DNA of 64,000 nt from JACVRX01 sp963819885 (lineage in GTDB: Bacteria; Actinomycetota; Actinomycetes; Jiangellales; Jiangellaceae). The stretch covers positions 1-64,000 of the forward strand of contig CAWFXV010000008.1 of assembly GCA_963819885.1 (NCBI GenBank). The letters are read 5' to 3'. Of this stretch, positions 44,309 to 53,341 are shown one piece after another. A model generated the notes under the pieces. That model had not been told where the DNA came from. It did not search any database and saw only the letters and a list, made by a program, of their open reading frames with translations. Made by a program: the position numbers and the translations under genes. Within the stretch, counting starts at the first letter, position 1; each line of letters opens with the position of its first letter.

Positions 44309-44556
44309 CCTGAGCGTGCGTGGACTTGCGGCGGTACGTGTGACACGTCACACCGGCAAGCAGGTATCACGCACAGGGCCGATCGGCTCTGATTGGCATG
44401 TACTGGTCCCGACGACTCGGCCGGGTGGCGGCCCGGCTCGCGACGCGCATCGCGATTGCGACGGTTGCTGCGATCACTGCCACTTGCTTTGGTTTGCTCG
44501 CTGCCCCGTTGGCAAGTGCTGGCCTGTAGCCAAGGGCGTGCGCTAGACAATGCGGC

Positions 44557-44907
44557 ATGGCGAAGTATTCGGTCAACGACGCGGCGGTGGCCCGGGCCAG
44601 GCGGCTCATCGATACCCGCCAGTACATCCTCAACAGCGACTGGGGGGAACGACAACCGCGCGCTGAGGACGAGAACAAGTACTTGAAGTCGCATTCCTGG
44701 GACGAGTACGCACAATGGCACCTCGGGCTCACCGAGGGCGCCAGCGATGAGACCAAGGCTCGCTACGCGTTCGTCTACGGCGACTTTCGGCGTATCCACC
44801 GGATGGGTCTCATCGCCTGCGTCTATCGAGCGATGGAGTGGCGGCACAAGGAGGTCGAGCTTGCCGCCCACGACCTCCTGCAGCACCTCGACCGCAAGAG
44901 TGGTTGA
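44557..44907 (+). CDS. Conserved hypothetical protein, helical
   Basis: 116 aa, ATG start. Reads like a real compact protein: VARARRLIDTRQYILNSDWG, SWDEYAQWHLGL and GDFRRIHRMGLIACVYRAME. Rich in Trp, Tyr and charged residues, no membrane helix. Family resembles common actinobacterial proteins of unknown function. Its gene stands free between dodecin and the DUF4239-like gene; neither neighbour suggests a role. Confidence 0.6.
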   Translation: MAKYSVNDAAVARARRLIDTRQYILNSDWGERQPRAEDENKYLKSHSWDEYAQWHLGLTEGASDETKARYAFVYGDFRRIHRMGLIACVYRAMEWRHKEVELAAHDLLQHLDRKSG

Positions 44908-44989
44908 ACCAAGGTGGCGTGAGCGTGGCAGAATTCCCGCGCTGCAGCGGTGAAATCTTCCGCGATAACGTGATGAGGGAGCTCCGTCG

Positions 44990-45817
44990 GTGAACCTGGT
45001 GTGGGGGGTGCTCCTCACCCTGGCCGTGGCTGCCCTCGCCATCACGGCGATGTTGCTGGTGCGGCGCAAGGCGCCAGACGGGAGCTACTTCAACGACGGT
45101 GACCGCGCAGCCGGCGTGTTCGGCGTACTGGCCACCGGGTTCTCCATTCTGCTCGGGTTCATCGTCTTCCTCGCGTTCACGAGCTACGACCAGTCACGCA
45201 CTGGTGCCGAGACCGAGGCACTCATGGTCGTACAGCAGGTCGAGACGGCGCAGTTCTTTCCGCCGGCGACGTCGGCCGAGCTGACCGGCGAGCTGGTCTG
45301 CTACGGCCGGTCGGTCGTCAACCACGAGTGGGATCTCATGCGGTCGGACATGCTCGGTGACCACGTCAACCCGTGGGGCGTGGAACTGTTCCGCACGATC
45401 GAAACCATCGAGCCAGAAACCGCGGTGGAACAGTCCGCGTATGACAAATTGCTCGACCAGACCTCAGAAAGGGAGCAGGCGCGGCAGGACCGCGTCCACG
45501 GCGCGGTCGGGGTCATCCCGACGGTGCTGTGGATCGTCCTCTTCTTCATCGCGACGGTCATCTTCGGGTACACGCTCTTCTTCGCCGACAGTGGCGAACG
45601 GGCGGTCGTCCAGGCTCTGCTGATGGGAGCGGTCGTTTCGGTGATGGTCACAATGCTGCTGCTGGTCTTCGCCCTCGACAACCCGTTCCATTCGGGCGTC
45701 GGCGGCCTAAACCCGGTCGCGATGGAACGATCGCTGCGCCTCGTCGACGAGGCGCTCGACGCCATCGGTGGTCAAGTGCCGATCCCCTGCGATCTCGACG
45801 GTCAGGTGACGGGGTGA
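44990..45817 (+). CDS. DUF4239-like membrane protein
   Basis: 275 aa, four predicted helices at about 4-24, 43-66, 176-198 and 205-227. Segment SYDQSRTGAETEALMVVQQVETAQFFPP between helices 2 and 3 is typical of bestrophin-like DUF4239 proteins. Acidic Asn-Pro-Phe near the end. Function unknown, possibly an ion channel-like role. Overlaps the next gene by four bases (GTGA), so the two membrane proteins are made together. Confidence 0.75.
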   Translation: MNLVWGVLLTLAVAALAITAMLLVRRKAPDGSYFNDGDRAAGVFGVLATGFSILLGFIVFLAFTSYDQSRTGAETEALMVVQQVETAQFFPPATSAELTGELVCYGRSVVNHEWDLMRSDMLGDHVNPWGVELFRTIETIEPETAVEQSAYDKLLDQTSEREQARQDRVHGAVGVIPTVLWIVLFFIATVIFGYTLFFADSGERAVVQALLMGAVVSVMVTMLLLVFALDNPFHSGVGGLNPVAMERSLRLVDEALDAIGGQVPIPCDLDGQVTG

Positions 45818-46452
45818 CCACGGACTCGACTCGGACAGGCGAGCGGCTGGATCTCATCGCCGCGGTGCTTCTGGCGATGGCGACGGTAGCGACGGCGTGG
45901 AGCGGATACCAGGCGAGTCGATGGAACGGCGAACAGGCGGTCGCTTTCAGCCGCGCCAGTGCTATGCGCATCGAGTCGACGAAGGCCGCTGCGCTCGCCG
46001 ATGCACAAACCCAGATCGACGTCGCGACATTTATCCAGTGGGTCGACGCCTACGCTCAGGATCAAACGGAGCTCGCGAACTTCTACTACCAGCGCTTCAG
46101 GGATGAGTTCAAGCCGGCGATGGACGCCTGGGTCGCGACGACGCCTTTGCGCAATCCGGATGCGCCACTGACCCCGTTCGCGATGCCCGAATACCAGCTA
46201 GAGGCGCGAGCGGAGTCCGAGCAGCTCGAAGCCGAGGCCGAGTCTTTTTCCGCAAAGGCCCGCACGAACATCCAGCGCGCCACCAACTATGTGCTCGGTG
46301 TCGTACTCTTCGCCTCGGTGCTGTTCTTCGCTGGCATGAGCATGAAGCTCCCGTCGCCTCGGCTGCGCTGGTTCATGCTCGGCTTCGGTGTTGTCATTTT
46401 CATCGGGACGGTCGCGTGGATGGCGACGTTCCCCGTCAGCATCTCGATTTGA
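45814..46452 (+). CDS. DUF4337-like membrane protein partner
   Basis: 212 aa, GTG start. Helix 1 at about 13-32 (LIAAVLLAMATVATAWSGYQA), then an extracytoplasmic helical region rich in Glu/Gln (ALADAQTQIDVATFIQWVDA, AESEQLEAEAESFSAKA), helices at about 155-173 and 182-203. Layout resembles DUF4337-type proteins; no enzymatic motif. Coupled to DUF4239-like gene by a GTGA overlap, so they likely form one membrane complex. Convergent with the ion channel gene. Confidence 0.65.
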   Translation: MTTDSTRTGERLDLIAAVLLAMATVATAWSGYQASRWNGEQAVAFSRASAMRIESTKAAALADAQTQIDVATFIQWVDAYAQDQTELANFYYQRFRDEFKPAMDAWVATTPLRNPDAPLTPFAMPEYQLEARAESEQLEAEAESFSAKARTNIQRATNYVLGVVLFASVLFFAGMSMKLPSPRLRWFMLGFGVVIFIGTVAWMATFPVSISI

Positions 46453-46457
46453 CGGTC

Positions 46458-47021
46458 TCAACCAGCCGTGGGTTCGGACTGGCCGGCGCTGGCCTGACGC
46501 TGGCGGCTCATTTGCACGGCGCCCAGAAACGCACGCAGGCCGAGGCCGAGGATCGCCAGGTCAAGGACCATCTGGAAGGTGACGATCGACCGAGCGAGTT
46601 GGCTGGTCGCGGTGATGTCGCCGAATCCTACCGTGGCAAACGTGCTGACGGTGAAGTAGAGCGCGTCGGTCCGGTTCATGCTCTGGCTGAAGTTCGACGA
46701 TTCGCTGCTCGACATCAAGAAAAAGGTCGATGCGAAGATCAGCAGGAACAGCGGCGCTATGATTGCCAACCCCTCCACGGCACGAACGCCGGGGTACCGG
46801 GAGCCGAGGATCGCGCGCACCTGCCAGACGCTGACCCCGGCAAAGATGATCAGGCCTAGTACGAGACGAGCAACCGCTGCCGAATCCAGGGGCTCACTCA
46901 TGGGAAGTACGAAATAGAGCGTCACCAGGACCACGGTGGTCACCAAGGCGCGCAGCAGTCCGGCGAGGATGAGGCGGCGCTCCGGCCTCGACCCCAGAAA
47001 GTTCGTCGACGTCTCGACCAT
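46458..47021 (-). CDS. Two-pore-type potassium ion channel
   Basis: 187 aa. Four hydrophobic segments at about 17-40, 48-70, 82-102 and 140-168 with pore loop DALYFTVSTFATVGFGDITA containing selectivity filter TVGFGD. The GFG-D filter indicates K+ selectivity. No RCK or cyclic-nucleotide domain. Probably a tetrameric leak-type channel. It lies next to the DUF4239/DUF4337-like membrane pair. Confidence 0.88.
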   Translation of the reverse strand: MVETSTNFLGSRPERRLILAGLLRALVTTVVLVTLYFVLPMSEPLDSAAVARLVLGLIIFAGVSVWQVRAILGSRYPGVRAVEGLAIIAPLFLLIFASTFFLMSSSESSNFSQSMNRTDALYFTVSTFATVGFGDITATSQLARSIVTFQMVLDLAILGLGLRAFLGAVQMSRQRQASAGQSEPTAG

Positions 47022-47129
47022 GCCGTTCCTTTCGGAGAGAGTCCGCTAGTGCCGCCCGTCAGCGCTTCACCCTAGAGCCGGGCCGGGGTCGTGGGGCATG
47101 CGAGCATGAGGCCTGCCGAGCGGGGGTAG

Positions 47130-48236
47130 GTGACGCGGGTGAGCCGAACGCAGCAGCCGGTCCCCGGACTGCAAGCGGACCGACCGAGCGAGATACCACG
47201 GCGGGGTTGGATCCAGATCATCAAGCGCGCCTGGAAAGAGGCAAAGAAGGACCAGGTTCCGCTGATCTCCGCTGGGGTCGCCTTTTATGCATTCCTCGCC
47301 ATCGTGCCGACGTTGATTGCCGTCGTGATGGTCTATGGGCTGGTGAGCGACGACCCACTCGATGTTACGGAGCAACTGGAGTCGTTCGGCTCCGCTCTGC
47401 CGAGTGAGGCCGAGAAGCTGATCGAGGACCAGCTTCAGACGTTGACGACTTCGCCGGAACGGTCGCTGGGTCTGGGACTTCTGTTCGCGCTGGGACTGGC
47501 GCTGTGGAGCGCATCCGGCGGCATCGGCAACATGATCACCGCGGTCAATTTCGCCTACGACGAGAAGAACACCCGCAACTTCGTGAAGAGCAAGTCTCTC
47601 GCCCTCGCCTTCACCCTTGGTGCGATCGTGTTCATGGTGCTCGCTGTTGCCCTGGTCGCGGCGGTGCCGGCGATCTTGGACACGCTCGACGTCCCGAGCT
47701 GGGTCGACGCCGTAGTCGAAGTCGGACGGTGGATCGGCCTGATCGTGGTCGTCATGATCGCCCTCGCGGTGCTGTACCGATGGGCGCCGGACCGGGCCGA
47801 CGCGAAGTTCAGGTGGCTCTCGGTCGGCTCTGTGGTCGCCACTGCCCTCTGGGTTGTCGCGTCGGCCGGTTTTTCGATCTATGTCGACAACTTCGGCAGG
47901 TACGGGAAGATCTACGGATCGCTCGCCGGCGTCGTGGTGCTGCTGCTCTGGTTGTGGCTCGCCGCGTACGCGACGTTGCTCGGCGCCGAGATCAACGCCG
48001 AGATGGAACAGCAGACCATCAAGGACACGACCACCGGAGATCCGAAGCCACTCGGTGAGCGAGGCGCGGTGAAAGCCGATTCGATTCCCGGCGAGGAGAA
48101 CGTCGCCGACGACGTCGGGCCAGGCGAAGACCGCGGCGGTTCTGAGCAGCCGGATCTCACGGCCGACGAAGACCAGAAGCGGCCGGGTCTTCGCGCCACG
48201 ATCGCCGGATGGTTCGCTTCGCGACGACGCCGATGA
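47130..48236 (+). CDS. YihY/UPF0761 family inner-membrane protein
   Basis: 368 aa. RAWKEAKKDQVPLISAGVAFYAFLAIVPTLIAV is the signature N-terminal part of YihY/BrkB proteins. About six helices follow (up to residue 285), including LGLLFALGLALWSASGGIGNM and YGSLAGVVVLLLWLWLAAYATLLGAEINAE. The C-terminal 80 residues are acidic and disordered. Once annotated as ribonuclease BN by mistake; the function is unproven (transport or envelope integrity). GTG start at 47130. Confidence 0.88.
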   Translation: MTRVSRTQQPVPGLQADRPSEIPRRGWIQIIKRAWKEAKKDQVPLISAGVAFYAFLAIVPTLIAVVMVYGLVSDDPLDVTEQLESFGSALPSEAEKLIEDQLQTLTTSPERSLGLGLLFALGLALWSASGGIGNMITAVNFAYDEKNTRNFVKSKSLALAFTLGAIVFMVLAVALVAAVPAILDTLDVPSWVDAVVEVGRWIGLIVVVMIALAVLYRWAPDRADAKFRWLSVGSVVATALWVVASAGFSIYVDNFGRYGKIYGSLAGVVVLLLWLWLAAYATLLGAEINAEMEQQTIKDTTTGDPKPLGERGAVKADSIPGEENVADDVGPGEDRGGSEQPDLTADEDQKRPGLRATIAGWFASRRRR

Positions 48237-48263
48237 TGGCGCCAATCCGCGGGGGCTCGTCTA

Positions 48264-49910
48264 TCACACGGAAGGGCTGTCCCGGTAGAGCCGGTCGAGG
48301 ACCGCGCTGACCGATCGGCGGCGCAGGCCGCCGAAGAAGCCGTGGTTCGCCAAGCACACGCTGGCGGCGTTCCAACCGCTGGCACCGTGCACTCCTCCGC
48401 CCGGGTGCGCCGACGCCCCGGCCAGGTACAGATGCTCGACCGGCAGCTCTGGCCGGCCGAGGCCTGGAACCGGGCGGAACACCAGCTGCTGGTGCAGCTG
48501 CGCCGTTCCACCGCCGATCCCGCCGTCGACCAGGTTGGGGTTGACGGCGGCCAGGTCCGACGGGCCCTGGACGAATCGGTCGAGTGCCTCGTCGGCGAAT
48601 CCGGGGGCATGCCCGTCCAGCACTTCTTCCATCCGGGCCACCGTCTCGGCCACCGCCGCCGACATGGCGCTGGCACCGCGGTTCTTCACCGTGTAGCCCC
48701 GCGGAAGGTGGGTGTATGCCCACAGACTTTCCGACCCGTCGCTGGAGCGGGACGGGTCCGTCGTCGTCATCTGCCCGACCAGCAGGAACGGCCGGTCCGG
48801 TAGCTCGCCACGCTCGATCTGCTCGCTCCAGCGCACGGCGCCATCGGTGTCCGCTCCGATGTGGAGGACGCCAGAACGGCCGGCCGGATCAGCTCGCCAC
48901 CGCGGCGTGCGGGGGAGAGTCCAGTTGACCTTCACCGTCGGAAGGTCACGGTCGAAGTGGTCGAGGTCGTCGAACAATCGACGTGGTAGCGCGTGTCTCG
49001 GCACCAGTTCGCGCAGCAGGGTCTCGGCGTCCATGGCGGCCAGCACGGCCCGCCGAGAACGGATCAACCGCCCGTCGGCCAGCCGAGCACCGACCGCGCG
49101 TCCGCCCGCGACCAGGACTTCCTGGACCGGCACGCCGACGAGCATCTCGACACCAGCAGCGCGAGCCCGGCGTGCCAGCGCGTCGGCGAGCGCCCCAGCG
49201 CCCCCTCTGGGGGCCGGGAACCCGACGTCTTGGCCCAGCATGGCCAGCAGCCAGCCGAACGTCCCGCTCACCGGCGCGGTCAACGGGACGTCGGCGTGCA
49301 GGGCGTTGCCGGTGAGCAGCAACCGGCCGTGCTCGCCGCCGAACAACTCCTCACCCATCCGGTGCACCGGAAGCAACAGAAAACGGGCCAGCCGGAGGCC
49401 GTCGGCGAGGCCGAGCAGGCGGGCCAAGCGCGCTGCAGGCCGCACCGGCGGGAACGGTGAGAACAGGGCGTCCAGCAGCGGCTCGCGCAGCCGTTGCCAT
49501 TCGGTGAACAGTTCCTGCCATCGCTCACCGTCGCCTGGATGGTCGTGCTCCAACTGCTTGGCCGTCTGCCGGACGTCGCGGTACAGCGCAGCGGCCTCGG
49601 TGGCCTTCTCATCCGCCGGATGAGACAGCACGACGTCCGCGTGTGACCACTGCAACCCGTGCCGGTCGAGCTCGAGCGCCCGGATGACCGGCGAGGCCGC
49701 GGCAAGCGGGTAGAACGCGCTGAACAGGTCGGTCACCGTTTCGGGCCGGCGACGTACGGATCGGACCGCCCCGCCGAGGTGACTGCCCTCCACCAGGACG
49801 ACGTCCCACCCGGCATCGGCCAAGGTGATCGCTGCGACCAGCCCGTTGGGCCCGGCACCGATCACGCAGGCGTCGGCGTCGACGGACGGCATCGCCCGGG
49901 AAGAGGTCAC
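48264..49910 (-). CDS. CrtI/PYROXD2-like NAD(P)/FAD oxidoreductase
   Basis: 548 aa. ACVIGAGPNGLVAAITLADAGWDVVLVEG is the FAD motif of phytoene-desaturase-like enzymes. The C-terminal FAD motif LYLAGASAHPGGGVHGASGWNAA is also present. No carotenoid genes are near, so a broader PYROXD2-type redox role is more likely. Ends seven bases before the start of nothing on this strand but lies 7 bases downstream of the FdhF-like gene stop direction pair, so both may be transcribed from the promoter at 52.2 kb. Confidence 0.85.
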   Translation of the reverse strand: MTSSRAMPSVDADACVIGAGPNGLVAAITLADAGWDVVLVEGSHLGGAVRSVRRRPETVTDLFSAFYPLAAASPVIRALELDRHGLQWSHADVVLSHPADEKATEAAALYRDVRQTAKQLEHDHPGDGERWQELFTEWQRLREPLLDALFSPFPPVRPAARLARLLGLADGLRLARFLLLPVHRMGEELFGGEHGRLLLTGNALHADVPLTAPVSGTFGWLLAMLGQDVGFPAPRGGAGALADALARRARAAGVEMLVGVPVQEVLVAGGRAVGARLADGRLIRSRRAVLAAMDAETLLRELVPRHALPRRLFDDLDHFDRDLPTVKVNWTLPRTPRWRADPAGRSGVLHIGADTDGAVRWSEQIERGELPDRPFLLVGQMTTTDPSRSSDGSESLWAYTHLPRGYTVKNRGASAMSAAVAETVARMEEVLDGHAPGFADEALDRFVQGPSDLAAVNPNLVDGGIGGGTAQLHQQLVFRPVPGLGRPELPVEHLYLAGASAHPGGGVHGASGWNAASVCLANHGFFGGLRRRSVSAVLDRLYRDSPSV

Positions 49911-49917
49911 GGCCTGC

Positions 49918-52206
49918 TCATCGTGCCGTTCTGGGCTCGAGCCGGACGACGATCGACTTCGACGTCGGCGTATTGCTCATGTCAGCGGTGCTCTCCAGCG
50001 GGACGAGGACGTTCGTCTCCGGATAGTAGGCGGCGGCGCAACCGCGCGCCGTCGGATAGGAGACGATCCGGAAGCCGGTGGCCCGCCGGCCGATCCCGTC
50101 GGCCCACTCGCTGACCAGGTCGACGTACTGGCCGTCGGCGAGACCAAGCTCGGCGAGATCTGGTGGCGACACGAAGACGACGTGCCGGCCACCCTCGATC
50201 CCTCGATAGCGGTCGTCGAGGCCGTAGATCGTGGTATTGAACTGGTCGTGCGAGCGCACGGTCTGCAGGATGAGCCGGCCCGGCGGCGGCCGTAGGACGG
50301 TCAGTTCGTTGACGGTGAAGTTGGCCTTACCGGTGGTGGTGTCGAATCTGCGCCGGTCGCGCACGTTGTGGGCGAGGGTGAATCCGCCCGGGACGCCGAC
50401 CCGCTCGCGATACCGCTCGCAATCTGGCACCACGTGCTCGATCCGCTCCCTGATCAGCCCGTAGTCGGCGGCGAACTGATCCCACGGAACGGCGACGCGC
50501 TCACCCAGGGTTCGTGTCGCGAGCTCACAAACGATGCGCACTTCACTGCGCAGCTGCGGCGAGGCGGGCTCGAGCCGGCCGCGCGAGGCGTGCACCACGC
50601 TCATCGAGTCTTCGACCGTGACGAACTGAGTACCGCCGGGTTGCCGGTCGATTTCAGTTCGGCCGAGGGTCGGCAGGATCAGCGCTTCGCGGCCGGTCAC
50701 CGCGTGCGACCGATTGAGCTTGGTGGATACCTGGACGGTGAGCCGGCATCGCCGCAGCGCGGCCTTCGTGACATCGGTATCCGGGGCGGCAGAGACGAAA
50801 TTGCCGCCGAGGGCCATGAAGACCTCGGCGTGCCCGTCGCGCATTGCGGCAATCGATCGGACGACGTCGTAGCCATGGTGCCGCGGTGGCTCGAACCCGA
50901 ACTCGTCGCTGATCGCGTCCAGCCAGGCGGCCGATGGGCGCTCCCAGATCCCCATGGTGCGGTCGCCCTGGACGTTGCTGTGACCGCGCACCGGGCAGAC
51001 GCCTGCGCCGGGCCGGCCCATGTTGCCGCGCAACAGCAGGAAGTTGACGATCTCGCGGATCGTCGCGACGGCATTCTTGTGCTGGGTCAGGCCCATCGCC
51101 CAGCAGACGATGATGTGGTGCGAGCGCAGGACCCGCTCTACCAGCTCGTCGATCGCCCGGACCCGCAGGCCGGTCGACTCGAGCACGTCGGCCCAGTCGA
51201 GCGCCCGCAGGTGAGTGGCGTAGTCGTCGAAACCGTGGGTGTGTGTGGCGATGAAGTCGCGGTCGAGGGCCGCGCCAGGTGAGGCCTCCTCGGCATCGAG
51301 CATCCTGCGGCCCAGGGCTTGGAACAGCGCGAGATCGCCATTGACCCGGATCTGCAGGAACTGGTCGCTGAGGGTGGTACCCCGCCCAACTAGGCCGCCG
51401 GGTCGCTGTGGGTTCTTGAACCGACGCAGGCCCGCCTCGGGCAACGGGTTAACGCTGACGATGCTGACGCCGGCACGTTTGGCGTCCTCCAGCGCGCCGA
51501 GCATGCGGGGATGGTTGGAGCCGGGGTTCTGCCCGACGACCAGGATCAGGTCTGCCTTCGACAGATCGGCGAGGGAGACGCTGCCCTTCGCCACGCCGAT
51601 CACCTCCGACAACGCGCGACCGGACGACTCGTGGCACATGTTCGAGCAGTCCGGCAGGTTGTTCGTCCCGTACGCCCGGACGAACAACTGGTAGAGGAAT
51701 GCGGCCTCGTTGCTGGTCCGGCCCGAGGTGTAGAACACCGCCCGATCGGGTGTCTCGAGTGCGGTCAGCTCCTGGGCGATCAGGTCGTAGGCCGCGGCCC
51801 AGCTGATCGGGCGGTAGTGGGCCGAACCGACCGGCTTGTGCATCGGCTCGGTCAGTCGGCCCTGCTGGCCCAGCCAGTGGTCGGTCCGCGCGTCCAGGTC
51901 ATCGACCGAATGATGCGCGAAGAAGTCCCGGGTGACCCGCCGAGTGGTGGCTTCCTCGGCGACCGCTTTCGCTCCGTTCTCGCAGAACTCCACGGTCTTG
52001 CGGCGCTCGGGGTCCGGCCAGGCGCAACTGGGGCAGTCGAAGCCATGCTTTTTGTTCAGCCAGGCGAGCGTGCGTACTGACCGCCCGCCGCCCATCTGCT
52101 CAACTGCGTACTGCAGCGAGTGCACGACGCCGGGAATGCCGGCCGCCCACTTCTTCGGACTGCCGACCTCGAGTGCGCTCTCGTCCTCGACGATCTCCTC
52201 GGGCAC
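49918..52206 (-). CDS. FdhF/YdeP-type molybdopterin oxidoreductase
   Basis: 762 aa. N-terminal FDCPSCAWPDPE with a following FCENGAKA gives the short Cys set of the YdeP/FdhF-like family. SNMCHESSGRALSEVIGVAKG, VGQNPGSNHPRM and PGAGVCPVRGHSNVQGDRTMG are bis-MGD binding motifs. C-terminal MoCo domain with RSHDQFNTTIYGLDDRYRG. Possibly linked to acid resistance in E. coli homologues. Electron partner unknown. First gene of a two-gene minus-strand unit with the CrtI-like gene, 7 bases apart. Confidence 0.88.
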   Translation of the reverse strand: MPEEIVEDESALEVGSPKKWAAGIPGVVHSLQYAVEQMGGGRSVRTLAWLNKKHGFDCPSCAWPDPERRKTVEFCENGAKAVAEEATTRRVTRDFFAHHSVDDLDARTDHWLGQQGRLTEPMHKPVGSAHYRPISWAAAYDLIAQELTALETPDRAVFYTSGRTSNEAAFLYQLFVRAYGTNNLPDCSNMCHESSGRALSEVIGVAKGSVSLADLSKADLILVVGQNPGSNHPRMLGALEDAKRAGVSIVSVNPLPEAGLRRFKNPQRPGGLVGRGTTLSDQFLQIRVNGDLALFQALGRRMLDAEEASPGAALDRDFIATHTHGFDDYATHLRALDWADVLESTGLRVRAIDELVERVLRSHHIIVCWAMGLTQHKNAVATIREIVNFLLLRGNMGRPGAGVCPVRGHSNVQGDRTMGIWERPSAAWLDAISDEFGFEPPRHHGYDVVRSIAAMRDGHAEVFMALGGNFVSAAPDTDVTKAALRRCRLTVQVSTKLNRSHAVTGREALILPTLGRTEIDRQPGGTQFVTVEDSMSVVHASRGRLEPASPQLRSEVRIVCELATRTLGERVAVPWDQFAADYGLIRERIEHVVPDCERYRERVGVPGGFTLAHNVRDRRRFDTTTGKANFTVNELTVLRPPPGRLILQTVRSHDQFNTTIYGLDDRYRGIEGGRHVVFVSPPDLAELGLADGQYVDLVSEWADGIGRRATGFRIVSYPTARGCAAAYYPETNVLVPLESTADMSNTPTSKSIVVRLEPRTAR

Positions 52207-52263
52207 GGGCCATCACCCCTTTGGAGACACCATCATCCTCCCCGTTCTGCATACCCTGGCCTG

Positions 52264-53265
52264 GTGGCCGACTCCGGTGCTCGTCAGCTGGTCGTCGAGC
52301 GCGACCTGCTGATCGTCGGCGCCGGGCCGGTCGGCATCTACGCCGCGTACTACGCCGGGTTCCGCGGCCAGACGACGGCGCTGGTCGACTCGCTGCCCGA
52401 GCCGGGCGGACAGGTCACCGCCATGTATCCGGAGAAGGCGATCTTCGACGTCGCCGGGTTCCCGTCGATCAAGGGCCGTGAGCTGGTCGAGGGGCTGGTC
52501 GAGCAGGCTGCCCAGTTCGATCCGACGTACCTGCTGGGCCAGGAGGCGCAGCAGCTCACCCGCCCCGGCGACGGCGTGATCGACGTGCGTACCGACGCGG
52601 GGTCCGTCATCCGATCCCGGGCCGTCATCGTCAGCGGGGGCATCGGCACCTTCACACCACGACCGCTTCCGGCCGGTACGGACTGGGTCGGCCGGGGCCT
52701 GCACTTCTTCGTGCCGCGGCTCGCGGCTCACGCGGACCAGGATGTGGTGATCGTCGGTGGCGGCGACAGCGCGTGCGACTGGGTGCTCTCGCTCGAGCCG
52801 ATCGCCAAGTCGATCACGCTCGTCCATCGTCGGGCCAAGTTCCGTGCCCATGAGCACACGGTCGAGCTGGTGCGCCGGTCCAGCGCGGAGGTCATCACCG
52901 ATGCGCAGGTGAGCAAGATGCTCGGCGGAGACTCGGTCGAGGCGGTCGAGATCACGCTCACCGACGGCTCGACGATCACCCGGCCGGCGCAGGCCGTCAT
53001 CGCGGCCCTCGGGTTCGTGGCCAATCTCGGCCCGCTGCGGACGTGGGGCGTCGAGGTCGTCGGGCACCGCTACATCACCGTCGACACGACGATGGCGACG
53101 AGCGCCCCAGGGGTTTTCGGCGCCGGTGACATCACCGACTATCCCGGCAAGGTCCGGCTGCTCTCGGTGGGCTTCGGCGAGGCTGCGATCGCGGTCAACA
53201 ACGCTGCCGTGCTGATCAACCCGGACGCGAGCCTGTTCCCCGGGCACTCGTCAAACCTGCCCTAG
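52264..53265 (+). CDS. Thioredoxin-reductase-like ferredoxin-NADP+ reductase
   Basis: 333 aa, GTG start, 57 bases from the divergent FdhF-like gene. FAD motif LLIVGAGPVGIYAAYYAGFRG, then NADP motif DVVIVGGGDSACDWVLSL and the C-terminal GAGDITDYPGKVRLLSVGFGEAA. Lacks the CxxC of thioredoxin reductase, so it belongs to the type 2 ferredoxin/flavodoxin-NADP reductases. Moves electrons between NADPH and ferredoxin, possibly serving nearby redox enzymes such as the desaturase or oxidoreductases. Confidence 0.88.
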   Translation: MADSGARQLVVERDLLIVGAGPVGIYAAYYAGFRGQTTALVDSLPEPGGQVTAMYPEKAIFDVAGFPSIKGRELVEGLVEQAAQFDPTYLLGQEAQQLTRPGDGVIDVRTDAGSVIRSRAVIVSGGIGTFTPRPLPAGTDWVGRGLHFFVPRLAAHADQDVVIVGGGDSACDWVLSLEPIAKSITLVHRRAKFRAHEHTVELVRRSSAEVITDAQVSKMLGGDSVEAVEITLTDGSTITRPAQAVIAALGFVANLGPLRTWGVEVVGHRYITVDTTMATSAPGVFGAGDITDYPGKVRLLSVGFGEAAIAVNNAAVLINPDASLFPGHSSNLP

Positions 53266-53341
53266 CTCGCCAAGCGGAGCCCTTTCCATTCGATCTTGGC
53301 GCCGTTAGCCTGGTAAGCACGCGACGCGAGGGGTGATCCGC

